NCBI RefSeq assembly: GCF_040939455.1
Contig: NC_134106.1
Span: 84,699,001-84,763,000 of the forward strand
Length of the DNA: 64,000 bases
From: Microcebus murinus
Lineage: Eukaryota > Chordata > Mammalia > Primates > Cheirogaleidae
Reading direction: 5' to 3'
The notes under the pieces are model-generated. The model worked only from the letters and a program-made list of their open reading frames with translations, was not told the origin of the DNA and ran no database searches. Shown one piece after another: positions 33,094 through 45,005 of the stretch; the first letter of the stretch is position 1; every line of letters begins with the position of its first letter. The translations under genes were made by a program, and so were the position numbers.

Positions 33094-33471
33094 TGTCTTA
33101 GTCTGTTAGTGCTACTATAACAAAATACCTGAGATTGAGTAATTTATAAAGAACAGAAATTTATTTCCCATGGTTCTGGAAGCTGGAAGTTCAAGATCAA
33201 GGTGCCTGGCATTTTTGGCATATGATGAGGTCCTGCTCTTTGCTTCCCAGATGGCAACTTAAACTCTGAGTCCTCATGTGATAGAAAGTGGAAGGGCAAA
33301 AAGGGCCTAGCCAGTTCCCTCCAGCCCTTTTATAAAAGCACTAATTTATTCATGTGGGTGGAGCCCTTGTGACCTAATCACTTTCCAGAGCCACACCTCT
33401 TAATACCGTTGCACTGGGGGTTAAGTCTCAACATGCATTTTGGAGGGAATGCAAACGTTCAAACCATAGCA
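33094..33471 (-). mobile_element. MaLR LTR (MST/MLT1A type), antisense, solo
   Basis: 378 bases from 'tgtcttagtctgttagtgct' to 'caaaccatagca', with 'ctggaagctggaagttcaag' and 'gtggagcccttgtgacctaa'. These are the reverse of an MST/MLT1A LTR. A perfect 5-bp duplication 'gagcc' flanks it (33089-33093 and 33472-33476), as expected for an LTR element. It is a solo LTR left by recombination between two LTRs. Confidence 0.9.
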
Positions 33472-33476
33472 GAGCC

Positions 33477-35798
33477 CATGCACATGCAACTTAGAATTTT
33501 GAGAAAATTAACGTCCTATGGAGCAAACCTTTGATCAATGGGATATGGGAGTTAGTGGATAAGTTTTTTCTTTTCTTTCTGTGAACAAACTGTAATAAAA
33601 GACAGCTACGGAAAGGGTCTCTCAAAAGGCAGTAATGGAAAAGAAGACTCAGATCTGCTTGATGTGAAGTGGTGACCAGCCCAGTAATGCACTTTTGCAC
33701 TGCCTCTTCCCATTTCTTGCTTTCTTCTCTCTTTCTTTCACTCCTGATCCAGGAGATCTCAATTCCTAATAAAGCAATACCACATAAGCTTATGCCTCAG
33801 ACTCTGATCTCTGGGTAACCAGGCTAAGATAATTTGGAACACTTAACATCTATAAAAACATTGTTGTCACTGTCTTTGAGGAATCCGTTGAATGCATTTC
33901 AGTTAGTTACTTTGGAAAATAGCTACTAGTGTTTGGTAGTAGGCAGCTGTAAAATTTAGAGGTTAGGGGCTTAAGAAAACATAATCTTGATAAAACTAAA
34001 GCTATCAGTGTAAAAACTATTTGCAAAAGCTCTCAACAACATAACTTAGTGGCAGCAGATCTGCAAAAGTGTTAACCAAAGTAAAGTCTGAAAAAGTGTG
34101 GCTCCCACCCTGAGGGGAAAATTGTGAAAAAAAAAAGAGTATGGCAATGGGTGATGCAGTAAAGCAAAGCAAAGGAGGTGGCCCAAATGTAAAAATGCAT
34201 AGAAACAGCAATTTTGCAGGGAGCAGTTGCATGAGGAGGCTGAGGAGCAGAGAGTGTGTGTTTTGTGGAAACCTACAAATCTGGAAACTTATGCTTGCTT
34301 CACAAAAAAATCTCCTGCGGATAGCTGGCTCAAAAATGTCGAGTCATATGAATAGTGTATTAGAAAAGGGACTAGAAGCTTTTATAAACAACCTCTATAG
34401 AAAGATGCTATCAATGAAAGGGAAGAAAAGAGCAGCAAAGGTCACCCAAAGAAGAAGGATATTCACCAGAAAATTATTGCTATGGGAGAGATCAAAATTA
34501 TAAAAAATAAAATTTTCATTAATTTAAAAGAAATGCCATTAAAAAAGTATACAAGGCAGTAGAAATACAAGAACTCGGGGAAGAGATATAGTGAAACAAC
34601 AAACCGTCACCAAATAATCATAAAAGAAAGCAAATTAAGTGACATGGAGAATAGAAATGAGAAAACTCAAAAGAAAATGGTTCAAAAAAGTGTTAAAAAT
34701 ATTACAGAGAAAAAGGGGGGGGAGGAGAGAGAAAGAAGAGGAGAGAAAATCAGCCCAAATAACTTTTGAACATAGTATTTTGACTATATACTTCAAATTA
34801 AAGATAAAAATAGTATACACATATTGAATTTTAATTAGTTGCTTTGTTTTTCACAGGAATATGGGTTAGTGATTCTGAAACAACTTCTGGGTATTTTAGG
34901 ATCGAATAAATAAATACATTGAGAATAATAGGCCTCAGGTTTCTTCTTGTTGGAGATCTGAGTTACAAGCATGTAGAGGGTGGAAATTAAAATGAACCTC
35001 ATGGTATGGAGTGGAATTTGAGGTATGTGCCTAAGCTCACGATTATACACAGATGCACACACACACAAATGTAATTCATGCCTTTCCTAGCTTCGCTAAG
35101 GGTCCTGGAAGGAAGATGCCTTAGTACCAATAACCACCTAGACCTTGGAGTCTGAAAAGGCTTGGAGAAGTGGCCTCCTTAGAGAAAAGGCTGACTCTGG
35201 GGTTGTGGCAGGTAAAATACAAGATGAGTAGTAGAACATCATTCTGTTCCAGGAAGTAAGAAAGTGAACAAAGAATGAGGGGATACACTGAAGCCCCAAG
35301 AACCAACTTACAAAGATACCACCACTGGTCAATTCTGGGACACTTTAAGCACCAAAATAAATAATGATAGAAAAAAATATTATTCATTGAATAAAATGAG
35401 CAACCATCAATTCCTAATGATATAGAAAGTAAATAAAAAGGAAAGACTCCTTACTATAGAAGGCCAGCCAAGGAAAATAGAAGGAATGATAGAATTGGGA
35501 AATCCTAATTAGAATTAGGAAATTGGGCAGCCATTATAGAAACACTTGATTCGGGACAAAGTCAGTGAGTGGAAGTTTGGGACTATGTAAGGACCCTGTT
35601 TCTATCAAAATGTCTCTCCTCAAGATACTTATTAATTACAAAAGGAAACAATAGTGACTTTACAGCAGAGAAACCTTGTAAACACCGTCTTCCCCAAAGG
35701 ATGAAGGTCAACTTTGGACAAACTGAGATCAAGCACGTCTTGGTATGGTTCACTGAGAAGATCATAACATCATTTTTGTGGCATTATACTATACTTTC
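33477..35798. other. Unassigned AT-rich DNA
   Basis: About 2.3 kb with no gene or repeat I can name. A purine-only stretch (A/G) lies near 34705-34748, including a run of eight G at 34717-34724. The 120-residue frame at 34141-34503 is lysine- and arginine-rich because of A-rich sequence and shows no domain. Confidence 0.45.
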
Positions 35799-35865
35799 AT
35801 TGCCTTTTGGCCTTTTGCCTAAGATCAAGTGTTGTACTATACTTTCTATCATTATTTTAGGGTGT
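35799..35865 (+). pseudogene. RNU2 (pseudogene): U2 snRNA pseudogene fragment
   Basis: The sequence 'ggccttttgcctaagatcaa' plus 'gtgttgtac' matches the 5' end of U2 spliceosomal RNA, whose 'ggccttttggctaagatcaa' block is strictly conserved. About 45 bases align well from 35799, then similarity fades. The branch-point-recognition region downstream is not recognisable. No U2 promoter element (PSE) is visible. It is a truncated, decayed retrocopy. Confidence 0.7.
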
Positions 35866-35904
35866 GTTCTTTCTACTTATAAAAAAATAATTAACTGTAA
35901 AGCA

Positions 35905-36741
35905 GCCTTAGACAGGTCCTTCAGGAGGTGTTCAGAAGAAAGCACTGACTGTCATCACAGGAGATGACAGCTCCCTGCGTGTTATTGCCCCTGAAGACCT
36001 TCCAGTGGGGCCAGCTGTGGAGGGGAAGACAGTCATATTGGTGATCCTGCCCCTGTGTAGGCCTAGACTAATGTGTGTGTTTGTGTCTTAGTTTTTAACA
36101 AAAGAGTTCAAAAACTTTTAAAAAAAATTAAAAATAGAAAAAAACGTATAGAATAAGGATATAAAGAATTCTGTACAGCTGTACAATGTGTTTGTGTTTT
36201 AAGCTAAGCATCATTACAAGAGTCAAAAAGTTAAAAAAATTTAAAAAGTTAAAGTTATAGTAAGCTAAGTTTAATTTTTTTATTGAAGAAAATGAAATAG
36301 TTCTTTTATAAATTTAGTGTAGCCTGAGTGTCCAGTGTTTATAAAGTCTACTATAATGCCCTAGGCCTTTACATTCACTCACCACGCACTCACTTACTTA
36401 CCCAGAGTGACTTCCGGTCCTGTAAGCTCCATTCATGGTAAGTGTCCTATATAGGTGTACCATTTTTTATCTTTTATATTGTATTTTTTACTGTACCTTT
36501 TCTGTGTTTAGATATGTTGAGATACACAAATCCTTACCATTGTGTTCCAGTTGCCTGCAGTGTTCAGTTCAGTATCATGCTGTAGAGCTATGTAGCCTAG
36601 GAGCAACAGACCATACTATATAGCCTAGATGTGTAAAAGGCTGTAACATCTAGGTCTGTGTATACTCTATGATGTTTACACAATGACAAAATTGCCTAAT
36701 GACACATTACTCAGACTGTGGCCCTGTTCTTAAGCAATGGA
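35905..36741 (+). mobile_element. Tigger (pogo-type) DNA transposon, 3' part
   Basis: The left part still encodes the C-terminus of a Tigger transposase: 'gttattgcccctgaagacct' gives VIAPEDLPVG after a GDD motif, and the stop is at 36058-36060. The 3' UTR follows, with 'gtgttttaagctaagcatca', 'ccattcatggtaagtgtcct' and 'tgcctgcagtgttcagttca', to the terminal region 'attgcctaatgacacattac'. Everything upstream, including the DDE core and 5' inverted repeat, is missing. Tigger elements are ancient in primates. The copy has several small indels and cannot act. Confidence 0.8.
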
Positions 36742-37160
36742 AAATATTAGAAGGGCAAAGACAAGGGTAAGAAAATCTCTTTAATTGGAGAATAAAAAGA
36801 CAAGAAAATGAATAAGATAAAAGATTTGAAATTCAAGAGGATCAATCCAGGAGACTATTCTACAAACAGAAGTTCTAGTAAGAGATAACAGAGAAAAATA
36901 TACGAATAATATTTATCATACACATTAAAGAAAATCTTTCCCAGAGTTGAAAAGAGATGTAGCTTTAAGAAATAGCAACATGTAACAGGTAGTGAGAACA
37001 CAGCCAGGGGCTAAGGCAATTAGAAAGTAACCTCATATTTTATTCCCTGATATCTATGTGAAATCTGAAACTATCTAAGTATAAAGATTATCTGGATAAT
37101 TTCAAAGTTAACCAGAGCAAGAACTAAGGAGCAAAACACTAGGTATAGGGCCTAATTGTC
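36742..37160. other. Unassigned A-rich DNA, possibly L1/HAL1-like
   Basis: A-rich sequence with an L1-like look and no readable frame. It may be part of the L1M that is clearer to the right. Confidence 0.35.
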
Positions 37161-38108
37161 CTAGGGAAACCTGTCTCAAAATCCAAGTCTCAGATCCCAG
37201 ATATTTCAAAAGTTCTCAAACAAACCAACCAACCCCACAACGATGGCGGTATGCCAAAGGCAGGAGCCAAATGTAAGTGCTGCCTGTGTTCAAACTGAAA
37301 CAATTTGAATGAGGAAATAAAATAGATTATAACTAAAAGTATAAAATAAATATCCAGGAGTTCATAATGACATGAATAAATGATTGGATAAATAAATGGG
37401 AGAGAACACATGAACCATCCATGTAGAAATATTCCAAATAATGTCTAGATATTTTGCTTTCAAGAAGGCGGTGCATAATCCTCACTCTGACAGCCTTAAC
37501 TGTGAGTTGCACATAGTCCTTTCTTAAGATGATCTTATGAAAAGGGGGGAAGTGCAGTTTTGCAGTAGAGAAGTTTAACAAACACTACTTTGGTGAAAAG
37601 CATAGTTACCAGCAGTGATAAATCGAGTTCATACTGTGCATCTTTGATAGGATGTGATAAGAGCGACACTTTTTCTCCAAGGTCTTCCTCCCCAAAACCC
37701 ATAACCCCACCCTAGTCATTAGAAAATCGTTAGGCAAACCCCAACTGACACTCTACAATTACTTCTCAAAGCTGTCAAGGTCATCGAAAACAAGGAAAGT
37801 CTGAAAAACTGTCACAGGCGAAAGGAGACTAAGGAGGTATAATGACTAAATGGGATGTGATGTCCTAGGTTGGACCCTGGAGCAGAAAAAGGACATTCTA
37901 GAAAAATTAAGAAAATCTGAATAAAGGACAGATGTTAGTGAATAATAATGTATCGATATGGGGTCATTAATGGTGACAAATATCCCATAATAATGTATGA
38001 TACTGATAGTAGGGGACACTGGGTGGGGGCATATGGAAAATCTCTGCACTATCTTGGCAATTTTCCTACAAATCTGAAACTATTCTAAAATTTAAAAAGT
38101 TTATTTAA
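37161..38108 (+). mobile_element. L1M 3' UTR, sense
   Basis: 'aaagctgtcaaggtcatcga', 'cgaaaggagactaaggaggt', 'ggttggaccctggagcaga' and 'cactatcttggcaattttcc' lead to 'aaatttaaaaagtttattta', the standard end of old L1M 3' UTRs. The left limit is approximate. Confidence 0.7.
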
Positions 38109-39535
38109 AAGGAAAAATCCAAACCCCATATCCTACCCTGGAGTTTGAGGTAGAGGGGGTGGCGGGAGCTACATGGGCCTGCCAGGCACGTCCCCTGAAC
38201 TCTGCCTCCCCATGGGCCAGACACAGCTGTTTGTTGCTATTGTCTCCTGTGCACACCATTACTCAGCAAGAAATTCAAAAGGCGCTGGGATTAGGCTCAT
38301 CTTTGTGCATTTATTGCTGTTTCTAGATCCAGAATCCTTTCCTGAAATCCCCAGAGATCTAATTATTTATTCCTAACTGGCTGCCGGCTGGCAGGGCCTT
38401 TGGCCTCCTCTGCCTGCAATAGCCCAAGTGCCCGGCCTCTGCTCTGACCTCCTTCCTGGCTCTCACAAGTTGATTTATTTCTGAAACAGAGTCAAAGCAC
38501 CTTAGTTCTGGAAGGAAACTTAGACCATACAAATCTTTTCGCTTTATAGATAAGGAAATTGAGATCTAGAAATCTCCAGCTAGCCTTGACCCCCCTGGCA
38601 AATTGATTCTTATTTTCAAATCTTTTGGGGTAAGTGTAAGATAAAATATTTATTGAGTTTCTTTCTCCTTGGCTTCTAAAGCTCCTATATTCAGAAGAAA
38701 AGATAGTGGATATTTCATTCATTACTTAACGAAGCAGAATGTAAAAAACAGAATTAATTTTAACTTTCAAGGCTTGATCTATATTTGCCTTTAAAAACAG
38801 AGGTCACATTTTTCTTTATGGAAATGAACTTGAGGATATTATGCACTTCAATGAATCACTGACCATGTTATCTCCTTTCAGATGATATGGTAAAAATTTG
38901 CAGAAGCAATCTCCAAGAAAGCAATCTAAATTTCAAGTTGTGCCTTGTTGCAGACTCTCAAAATAATATATTTATTCTGTAGCTTTTGCAAATTGTCCCT
39001 TGGCATTCTCAATAATGATAAAAATGGGGACATCTCTGAAGATATACCATAGGTCCAGAGACATGGAATTCTTGCCTCTTCTGACTGAGCATATATTTGA
39101 AAATATCCATGCTGGCAGTACAGTATTTTTTCCTTGCCAAAAAATCACTTTAGACCTTTTAGATAGAACAAAGAAGAAATCAATTAGTATCTTGCTGAAA
39201 TAATCCCATCAAATATCAGGATGTATTTAAGAAGTGGAAAAAAAATACTTGGAATTTCAGTATATAATACACGAAAAGTTGGGATAACTGTTAGAAATAT
39301 TGGTTTTTCTCTTATTCTTTTGAGTACTCAAAGGCAATCATGTCCGATATTTAACTCCCCCAAAGCAATAAAATAGGAATATGACCACTCAAATTTCGCA
39401 GAAAAACACATTTGTACCTCCCAACTTTCTGCTATTTCTTTTGACATCTAGCATCAAGAAAAGATTACTTTGAGAATGGTAACCATTTCCTAGAATTGAC
39501 TCAGACCACCTTTCTAATGAAGCCATAGATTAAAT
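38109..39535. other. Unassigned DNA with a possible antisense MIR
   Basis: GC-richer to 38470, then AT-rich. At about 38510-38580, 'gttctggaaggaaacttaga' and 'tataaggaaattgagatcta'-like text resembles an antisense MIR-type core, but weakly. No gene is recognised. Confidence 0.4.
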
Positions 39536-39539
39536 ACAG

Positions 39540-39880
39540 TGACAAAATGAATAAACTATCACTATAAGCAATAGCACAGAAGAATCTCACAATTACAATG
39601 TTGAGTTAAATGAGCCAGACATGGTACACACTGTGTGATTCCATTTATATACAGTTCAGATACAGGCAGAACTAACCCATAAATTCAGGATACAGTTACT
39701 GCTGTGAAGTTGGTACTGACCCGGAGGGCCTTTGTATTGTACACTGTTCTGCTTCTTAATCTAGGTGCTGGTTACACCGGTATGTTCTTTTGGAGAAAAT
39801 TAACTGAGTTGATTACACTTATGATATGGGTACTCCTCTCTGAGTACAATATGCTTTATAACAAGTTTATTTAGGAAAAT
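39540..39880 (+). mobile_element. L1M 3' end, sense
   Basis: 'aaatgaataaactatcacta', 'agaatctcacaattacaatg', 'tgtgtgattccatttatata' and 'tctaggtgctggttacaccg' follow the end of ORF2 and the 3' UTR of an old L1M. Confidence 0.8.
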
Positions 39881-41370
39881 CAGTCTCCAGATCTTTGCCT
39901 CAAGACAGGTGGCTTTTGGCCTATGGTTCTTAGTGAAGCCAATCTGCATTTAGTAAAATAAACTTAAATTATGATTACAATTGCACTAAAAGATTTGCAT
40001 CGATTTTAAGATTGTTCCTTTAGATATTAGCTATGGCATATGTGATTTCTAGTGTCTTTGCTAAGCTTTTTTATTAATTCAGTTCAACCTTCCTTAAAGC
40101 ATGTAAGTGATGCACAAAGAATGGAAGTTTTGACTTGACATGGTAGTGAATAAAACTATTAGCACAAATGGTTATTTAGAACTAAAAATAGTTTAGCATG
40201 CTATCATTTCAATTTTAAAAAGAAAAGCATTTAAAAGTGATCCTGAAACATAGCATTTAGTATCATTACACAGTATGCACATTTTCAGCACACTTTGAAA
40301 ATACCGACTGGATATCCTGGGAGCTCTTATCACAGTAGACCACAGCCCATTGAAAAATCTGTCCATCATGTGGTTGTTGCTATAGCAACAACCTAGTTCC
40401 AGCTGGAGAGAGCAGGATGGCTGTGCAGGCTCCCACAGAACGATATGCTTGTTTTTTCCCATTGTCCAGCTGTAAGCTGCCATTTCTGGGGGGTGGGGGG
40501 TGGGGTGGGGTGGGGTGTGGGCACACACATCCTGCCAGGAAACAGGTTCTGTGGACAGAGACGTGGACAGAGGGCCTCATCCGTTTCAGTGCCTCTTGTT
40601 TGTTTGCTTACAAGTTATGTAATGACACCTGACCAGGTAGACGCCTTGTAATTACTTCTGATCCTATGATTTCTGATCCAGCTTCCATATTAAGAGAAGC
40701 AATTTTACATAATTTAAACATAATTGTCACTCTTTCTCTGCCCCTGGAAATCTTGTTACCATCTCTGGGTTGTCACAAGACTCTTTTATGCCTGTAGGGG
40801 GGTTTTGATGCTCCTGGTGGAAACTCATGCTAATTCTGTCCAGATGGGACGGACTAGGGTGGTTTCCAGGCCGGAAACCTGCTCTGAGTGGTGAGGAAGA
40901 GGCCCTCTTTGGCAATCATGAATCTGGCCCTCTCTCCTCTCATGTTTCAACATGTGGATTTAATTCTCTGAGTCAGAATACAAGAAGTATGGTTGTCTAG
41001 TGTCCTGTGTAAGAGTTCAGGGTCATAGACCTGAATAAACCCAGGAGGCATCCCAAATTTCTCTTTAGATCCAGAGAGATTCTTGTTTTTAAATGTTTTA
41101 ATTTAAAAATAGCCAATAAAAACCAATAGAAATGTATATTTGTATGCTAGATTGAAGGGTTGTGATTATTTCCTTTTCTCTTTTTCACTATTCTACAAAC
41201 ATTAACTTCACAATATAAACTAAAAATACCTTATTATCTAAATTAACTTAATTTTTAAACTCTTAATCTTGAAAGAAATTTAAATTTACGAAGAAGTTGC
41301 CAAACTAAAACAAACCTCAAGTGTTAAGCTTATATATAACCACAGTAAAATTATTAAAACTCTATTTGTT
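39881..41370. other. Unassigned DNA with a G-rich run
   Basis: No gene or named repeat. Contains the G-quadruplex candidate at 40488-40521. The frames around it on both strands (proline/histidine on minus, glycine on plus) are products of the G-run. Confidence 0.5.
40488..40521 (+). repeat. G-quadruplex-forming G-run
   Basis: The plus strand has six G-tracts of 3 to 6 G separated by T or TGT, starting at 40488. It far exceeds the four-tract rule for quadruplex formation. It is also a short GGGGT tandem repeat. Confidence 0.9.
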
Positions 41371-41427
41371 TACTTATTTTTAATTTCAAAATAGTAACGT
41401 GATACAAATGATTTTGTTACATGGATA

Positions 41428-41480
41428 CACTGTATTAATTAATATACTGTATTAATTTCCGTTCCACTGTATTAATTTCC
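41428..41480 (+). repeat. Short tandem duplication in the L1 3' UTR
   Basis: The unit 'actgtattaatt' occurs three times in 53 bases (at about 41429, 41445 and 41466), with slightly different spacers. Confidence 0.8.
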
Positions 41481-42578
41481 TGGTGCCTGCCACCAGGACA
41501 GTGTTCATTGTACCTAATAGGTAAGTTTTTATCCAACACATCCCCTCCTGCCTCCCCCCTTCCTGTTTCCTAATATCCTTTACATCTCTTTGTGCCTGTG
41601 TGTACCCTTATTTAGCTCCCACTTATTAGTGAGAAGATGTAGTGTTTGGTTTTCCATTCCTGGGATACTTCCCTTACGATAATGGTCTCCTGTTCTCTTC
41701 AAGTTGCTGTGAAAGACATTGTTTCATTCCTTTTAATGGCTGAGTAGTACTTCAGGGTATATATATATAATTTTCTTTATTCACTGATGAATTGATTGAC
41801 ACTTAAGTTGATTCCACATATTTGCAATTGTAAATCATGCTGCAATAAACATTAAAGTGCAGATGTGTTTTTTATAAAATGATTTTTTTTCCTTTGGGTA
41901 AATACCCAGGAGTGGGCTTGCTGGATTGAATGGTAGGTCTACTTTTAGCCCTTGAGGAATCCCATACTGTTTCCCATAGAGATTGTACTAGCTTGCAGTC
42001 CCGCCAGCAGTGTATGAGCATTCCCTTTTCTCTGCATCCACACAAGCATCTTGTTTTCTGACTTTTTAATAATGGCCATTCTGACACAGGCACGGTGTTA
42101 TCTCATTGTTGTTTTAATTTATATTTCCTTGATGATTAGTGATGTTGAACATTTTTCATAGGTTTATTGGTCATTTGTCTATCTTCTTTTGAAAAAATTC
42201 TGTTCATGTCTTTTGTCCACTTTTAAGGTGGTGGTTTGTTTTTTTCCTTGCTATTTTGTTTGTGTTCTTTGTAGATTCTGGATATTAGTTCTTTGTTGTT
42301 TGTATAGTTTGCAAATATTTTCCCCATTCTGTAGGTTGCCGTTTTGCTCTGTTGATCATTTCCTTTGCTGTGTAGAAGCTTTTTAATTTAATTAAGTCCC
42401 ATTTATATATTTTTGTTGCTGCTGTATTTGCCTTTGTGCTATTAGTCATAAATTCTTTGCCTAGTCCTATGTCTAGAAGAGTTTTTTCTACATATTATTC
42501 TAGAATTCGTATATGCTTTTGTCTGCTTTGTCAAAGATAGTTGGTTAGTAGATGTTTCTATTTCTGAGTTCTCTATTC

Positions 42579-43044
42579 CTGCGGTTCCCAACCCCTGGGC
42601 TGCAGACTGGTCCTACTTGGTAGCCTGTTAGGAACTGGGCCACACAGCAGGAGGTGAGCAGCAGGCAAGCCAGTGAAGCTTCATTTGTATTTACAGCCAC
42701 TTCCCATGGCTCACATCACTGCCTGAGCTCTACCTCCTGTCAGATCAGTGGCGGCATTAGATTCTCATAGGAACATGAACCCTACTATAAACTTCACATG
42801 CAAAGGATCTAGCTTTCATGCTCCTATGAGAATCTAATGCTTGATGATCTGAGGTCAAGCCAAGATGATGATGCTCATGCTGGGGAGCGGCTGCAAGTAC
42901 AGATTATCATTAGCAGAGAGGTTTGACTGCACAATTAATGTAATTCTCTTGAATCATCCCCAAACCATCCATCTGCCACTGGTCAGTGGAAAAATCGACT
43001 TCTGTGAAACCAGTCTCTAGTGACAAAAAGGTTGTGGACCACTG
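42579..43044. mobile_element. MER1-type hAT element with 8-bp duplications
   Basis: A 466-base element beginning 'ctgcggttcccaacccctgg' and ending 'aaaaggttgtggaccactg'. It holds 'aactgggccacacagcagga' and a perfect 19-base inverted repeat (42754-42772 against 42822-42840). Length and text fit MER1A, a Charlie-type non-autonomous hAT. The flanks 'ctctattc' (42571-42578) and 'ctctattt' (43045-43052) are an 8-bp target duplication with one difference, typical for hAT. It sits in the antisense L1, so it moved after that L1 was in place. Confidence 0.85.
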
Positions 43045-43439
43045 CTCTATTTTGTTCCATTGGTCTATGTCTCCACTTTTATACAAGTACCATGCTGTTT
43101 TGGTTACTAAAACCTTGCAGTATAATTTGTGATGCCTCCAGATTTATTATTTTTGCTTAATATTGGTTTGGCTATTTGGGCTTTTATTTTGGGTTACAAA
43201 TGAAGCTTAGCATTATTTTTTCTAGATGTGAAATATGACATTGGTATGTTGTTTGGAATTGCATTGGATTTGTAACTTGTTTTGGTCAGAATGGACATTT
43301 TAATGATGTTGACCCTACCAATCTATGAACATGGGATATTTTTCCATTTGTTTGTGTCATCTATGATTTCTTTCTTCAGTGTTTTGTAGTTCTCCTTGCA
43401 GAAATTAAACCTTCATTTATTAATTGGCATGCTACAGCA

Positions 43440-43640
43440 AGGAGGAGCTTTTCCTCCCCCATCCATCTATCTACCTATCTATTCATTTACCTGTCACATC
43501 TATCCATCCACATTTCTCTCTCTATCCATCCTTCTATATCTATTTATTTATCTATCTTTATCCATCTACACATACACACACATACATATATATATATATC
43601 TGTTTCTATCCATCTATCTACCATCATTAATCATCTGTCA
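43440..43640 (+). repeat. Mixed tetranucleotide and dinucleotide simple repeat
   Basis: CTAT/CCAT/TTTA tetranucleotide text with an internal 'acacacacatacatatatat' section at 43571-43598. Long hydrophobic frames such as 43396-43830 come from this repeat. Confidence 0.9.
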
Positions 43641-44089
43641 TCTTTCTGTGTATCAGTATAGACTTATGAATATCTATTTCATTCTATGGATTGTAGTCCA
43701 TTTCTATAATTATTTTCTTGTTCAAGTCATCCCTACTTTGGCTGTTGGGACACAAGATGCCTCTTGTGTCCTTTTGCCACACCTCTTTCATTCTTTGAGC
43801 ACATCTTTATTCTCTGGTGTCTTAAGATAACTAGGCTCATCCTGTAATTCCCTGCCTCAGTCCTGGAATTCAGCCATTACCCTGAATATCCCTGGTTTCT
43901 TTTATTGGACCACAGTATTAAGAAAACAAAATATAAGTACTAGGGGAATCACACTCTATTTTTAAAAATCAGAGAAAATTTTATCTGCTCACTACTTCTC
44001 TTGCTGTTAAGAAAATTTATGCTTCAGAACCCAAAGTTTTATTTAAAAACTATATTTATAATATAGAGTATCACATTTTAAGAAAACAT
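43641..44089. other. Unassigned DNA, no gene seen
   Basis: No repeat or gene recognised. Bounded by the simple repeat and an old L1M fragment. Confidence 0.45.
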
Positions 44090-44600
44090 GTTTAATATTT
44101 CTTTTCTGATTACAAGAGTAATGTATGTACACTGTGGAAAATTTTTAAAATCCAGAAAGGTACAAATAAGGAATAAATTTTCATTGCCAATTGCTAATCA
44201 CTAACTTTTTTTTTACTTACCATTACTTTTTCTTTTCATTTTTATACATTGAAATAAATAAAAAATTATACTGTACATATTATCATATATCTTTTAAAAT
44301 TTAGCAATACATTTTTGAAAATTTACTATGTTCTTAAATATTTTTTAAAACAGTCTTTTAATGGTTATATATGACATTGTATAGACTTTATATCTTAGAA
44401 ATGTATGTTTTCCAGTTTTTAATCTTATATCTAAGCTGATAGCAAATGTCCTTATACACAAATATTTGAGCTCATTTCTGTTTATTACATATCACATCTT
44501 AAAATAGAAACATTTATTCCCTTATTTTTCCATAAACTAGCTTATAAATGGTTTGTTTCAATATCTTTTAAATTTGGGTGAGAGATTTTCAGAATACTAT
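44090..44600 (-). mobile_element. Old L1M 3' UTR, antisense (tentative)
   Basis: 'gattacaagagtaatgtatg', 'aaaatccagaaaggtacaaa' and 'tcttttaatggttatatatg' follow the reverse of an old L1M 3' UTR. Strongly diverged and AT-rich. Confidence 0.55.
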
Positions 44601-44924
44601 ATAAATAGGTAACTACTTCTGGGTAGGCTGTCAAACTCAGGACCTAATTAGTCTTATATCTCTAGGCTGTGCTTACCAGGATACTGTATGTTATCTATAT
44701 ATGGTTTTACTAAACTATAGTAAAACAATGGTTTTAGATAAGATGACAGTGTAACTTTGGTCAGTACTGTAAGTATTCTTATCCATTATGATAAGAATTT
44801 TGCAATTATTGTTAATCAAGTAAATTGATAACATTATGGATTTTATGCTCTATTCTTAATAATTTTCTCAATGGTCAGAATTTTTTTTGCAACCATTAAA
44901 ATATCCCTGCAATGAAAATTCCAT

Positions 44925-45005
44925 AGGGAAAGAACTGAGATTCAAAGAGTTTATGAGACTTGTTCAGGATCACACACTAGTACATTCCACAGTTAGGAGT
45001 TCACT
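44925..45005 (-). mobile_element. MIR core, antisense
   Basis: 'gaactgagattcaaagagtt' then 'acttgttcaggatcacacac' is the reverse of the MIR core ('gcccaaggtcacacagctag' type). Confidence 0.65.

Larger units (their letters stand above)
41371..43405 (-). mobile_element. Antisense L1, ORF2 end and 3' UTR, split by MER1
   Basis: From the T-rich end near 41371 the plus strand gives 'ttagctcccacttattagtg', 'ttgcaattgtaaatcatgct' and 'ttgcagtcccgccagcagtg', the reverse of a primate L1 of the L1PB/L1MA era. The minus-strand frame at 41872-42093 retains ORF2 C-terminal residues (LIHCWRDCKLVQSLWETVW) with a frame-preserving run of about 70 residues. The element is interrupted by MER1 at 42579-43044 and continues to about 43405. 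It is younger than the L1M copies elsewhere in the window. Confidence 0.88.

Noticed and set aside
40193..40580. Proline-histidine-rich minus-strand frames
   Set aside because: They arise from the G-run at 40488-40521 on the opposite strand.
43396..43830. 144-residue frame rich in Tyr, Ile and Ser
   Set aside because: It is the translation of a tetranucleotide simple repeat and its flanks.
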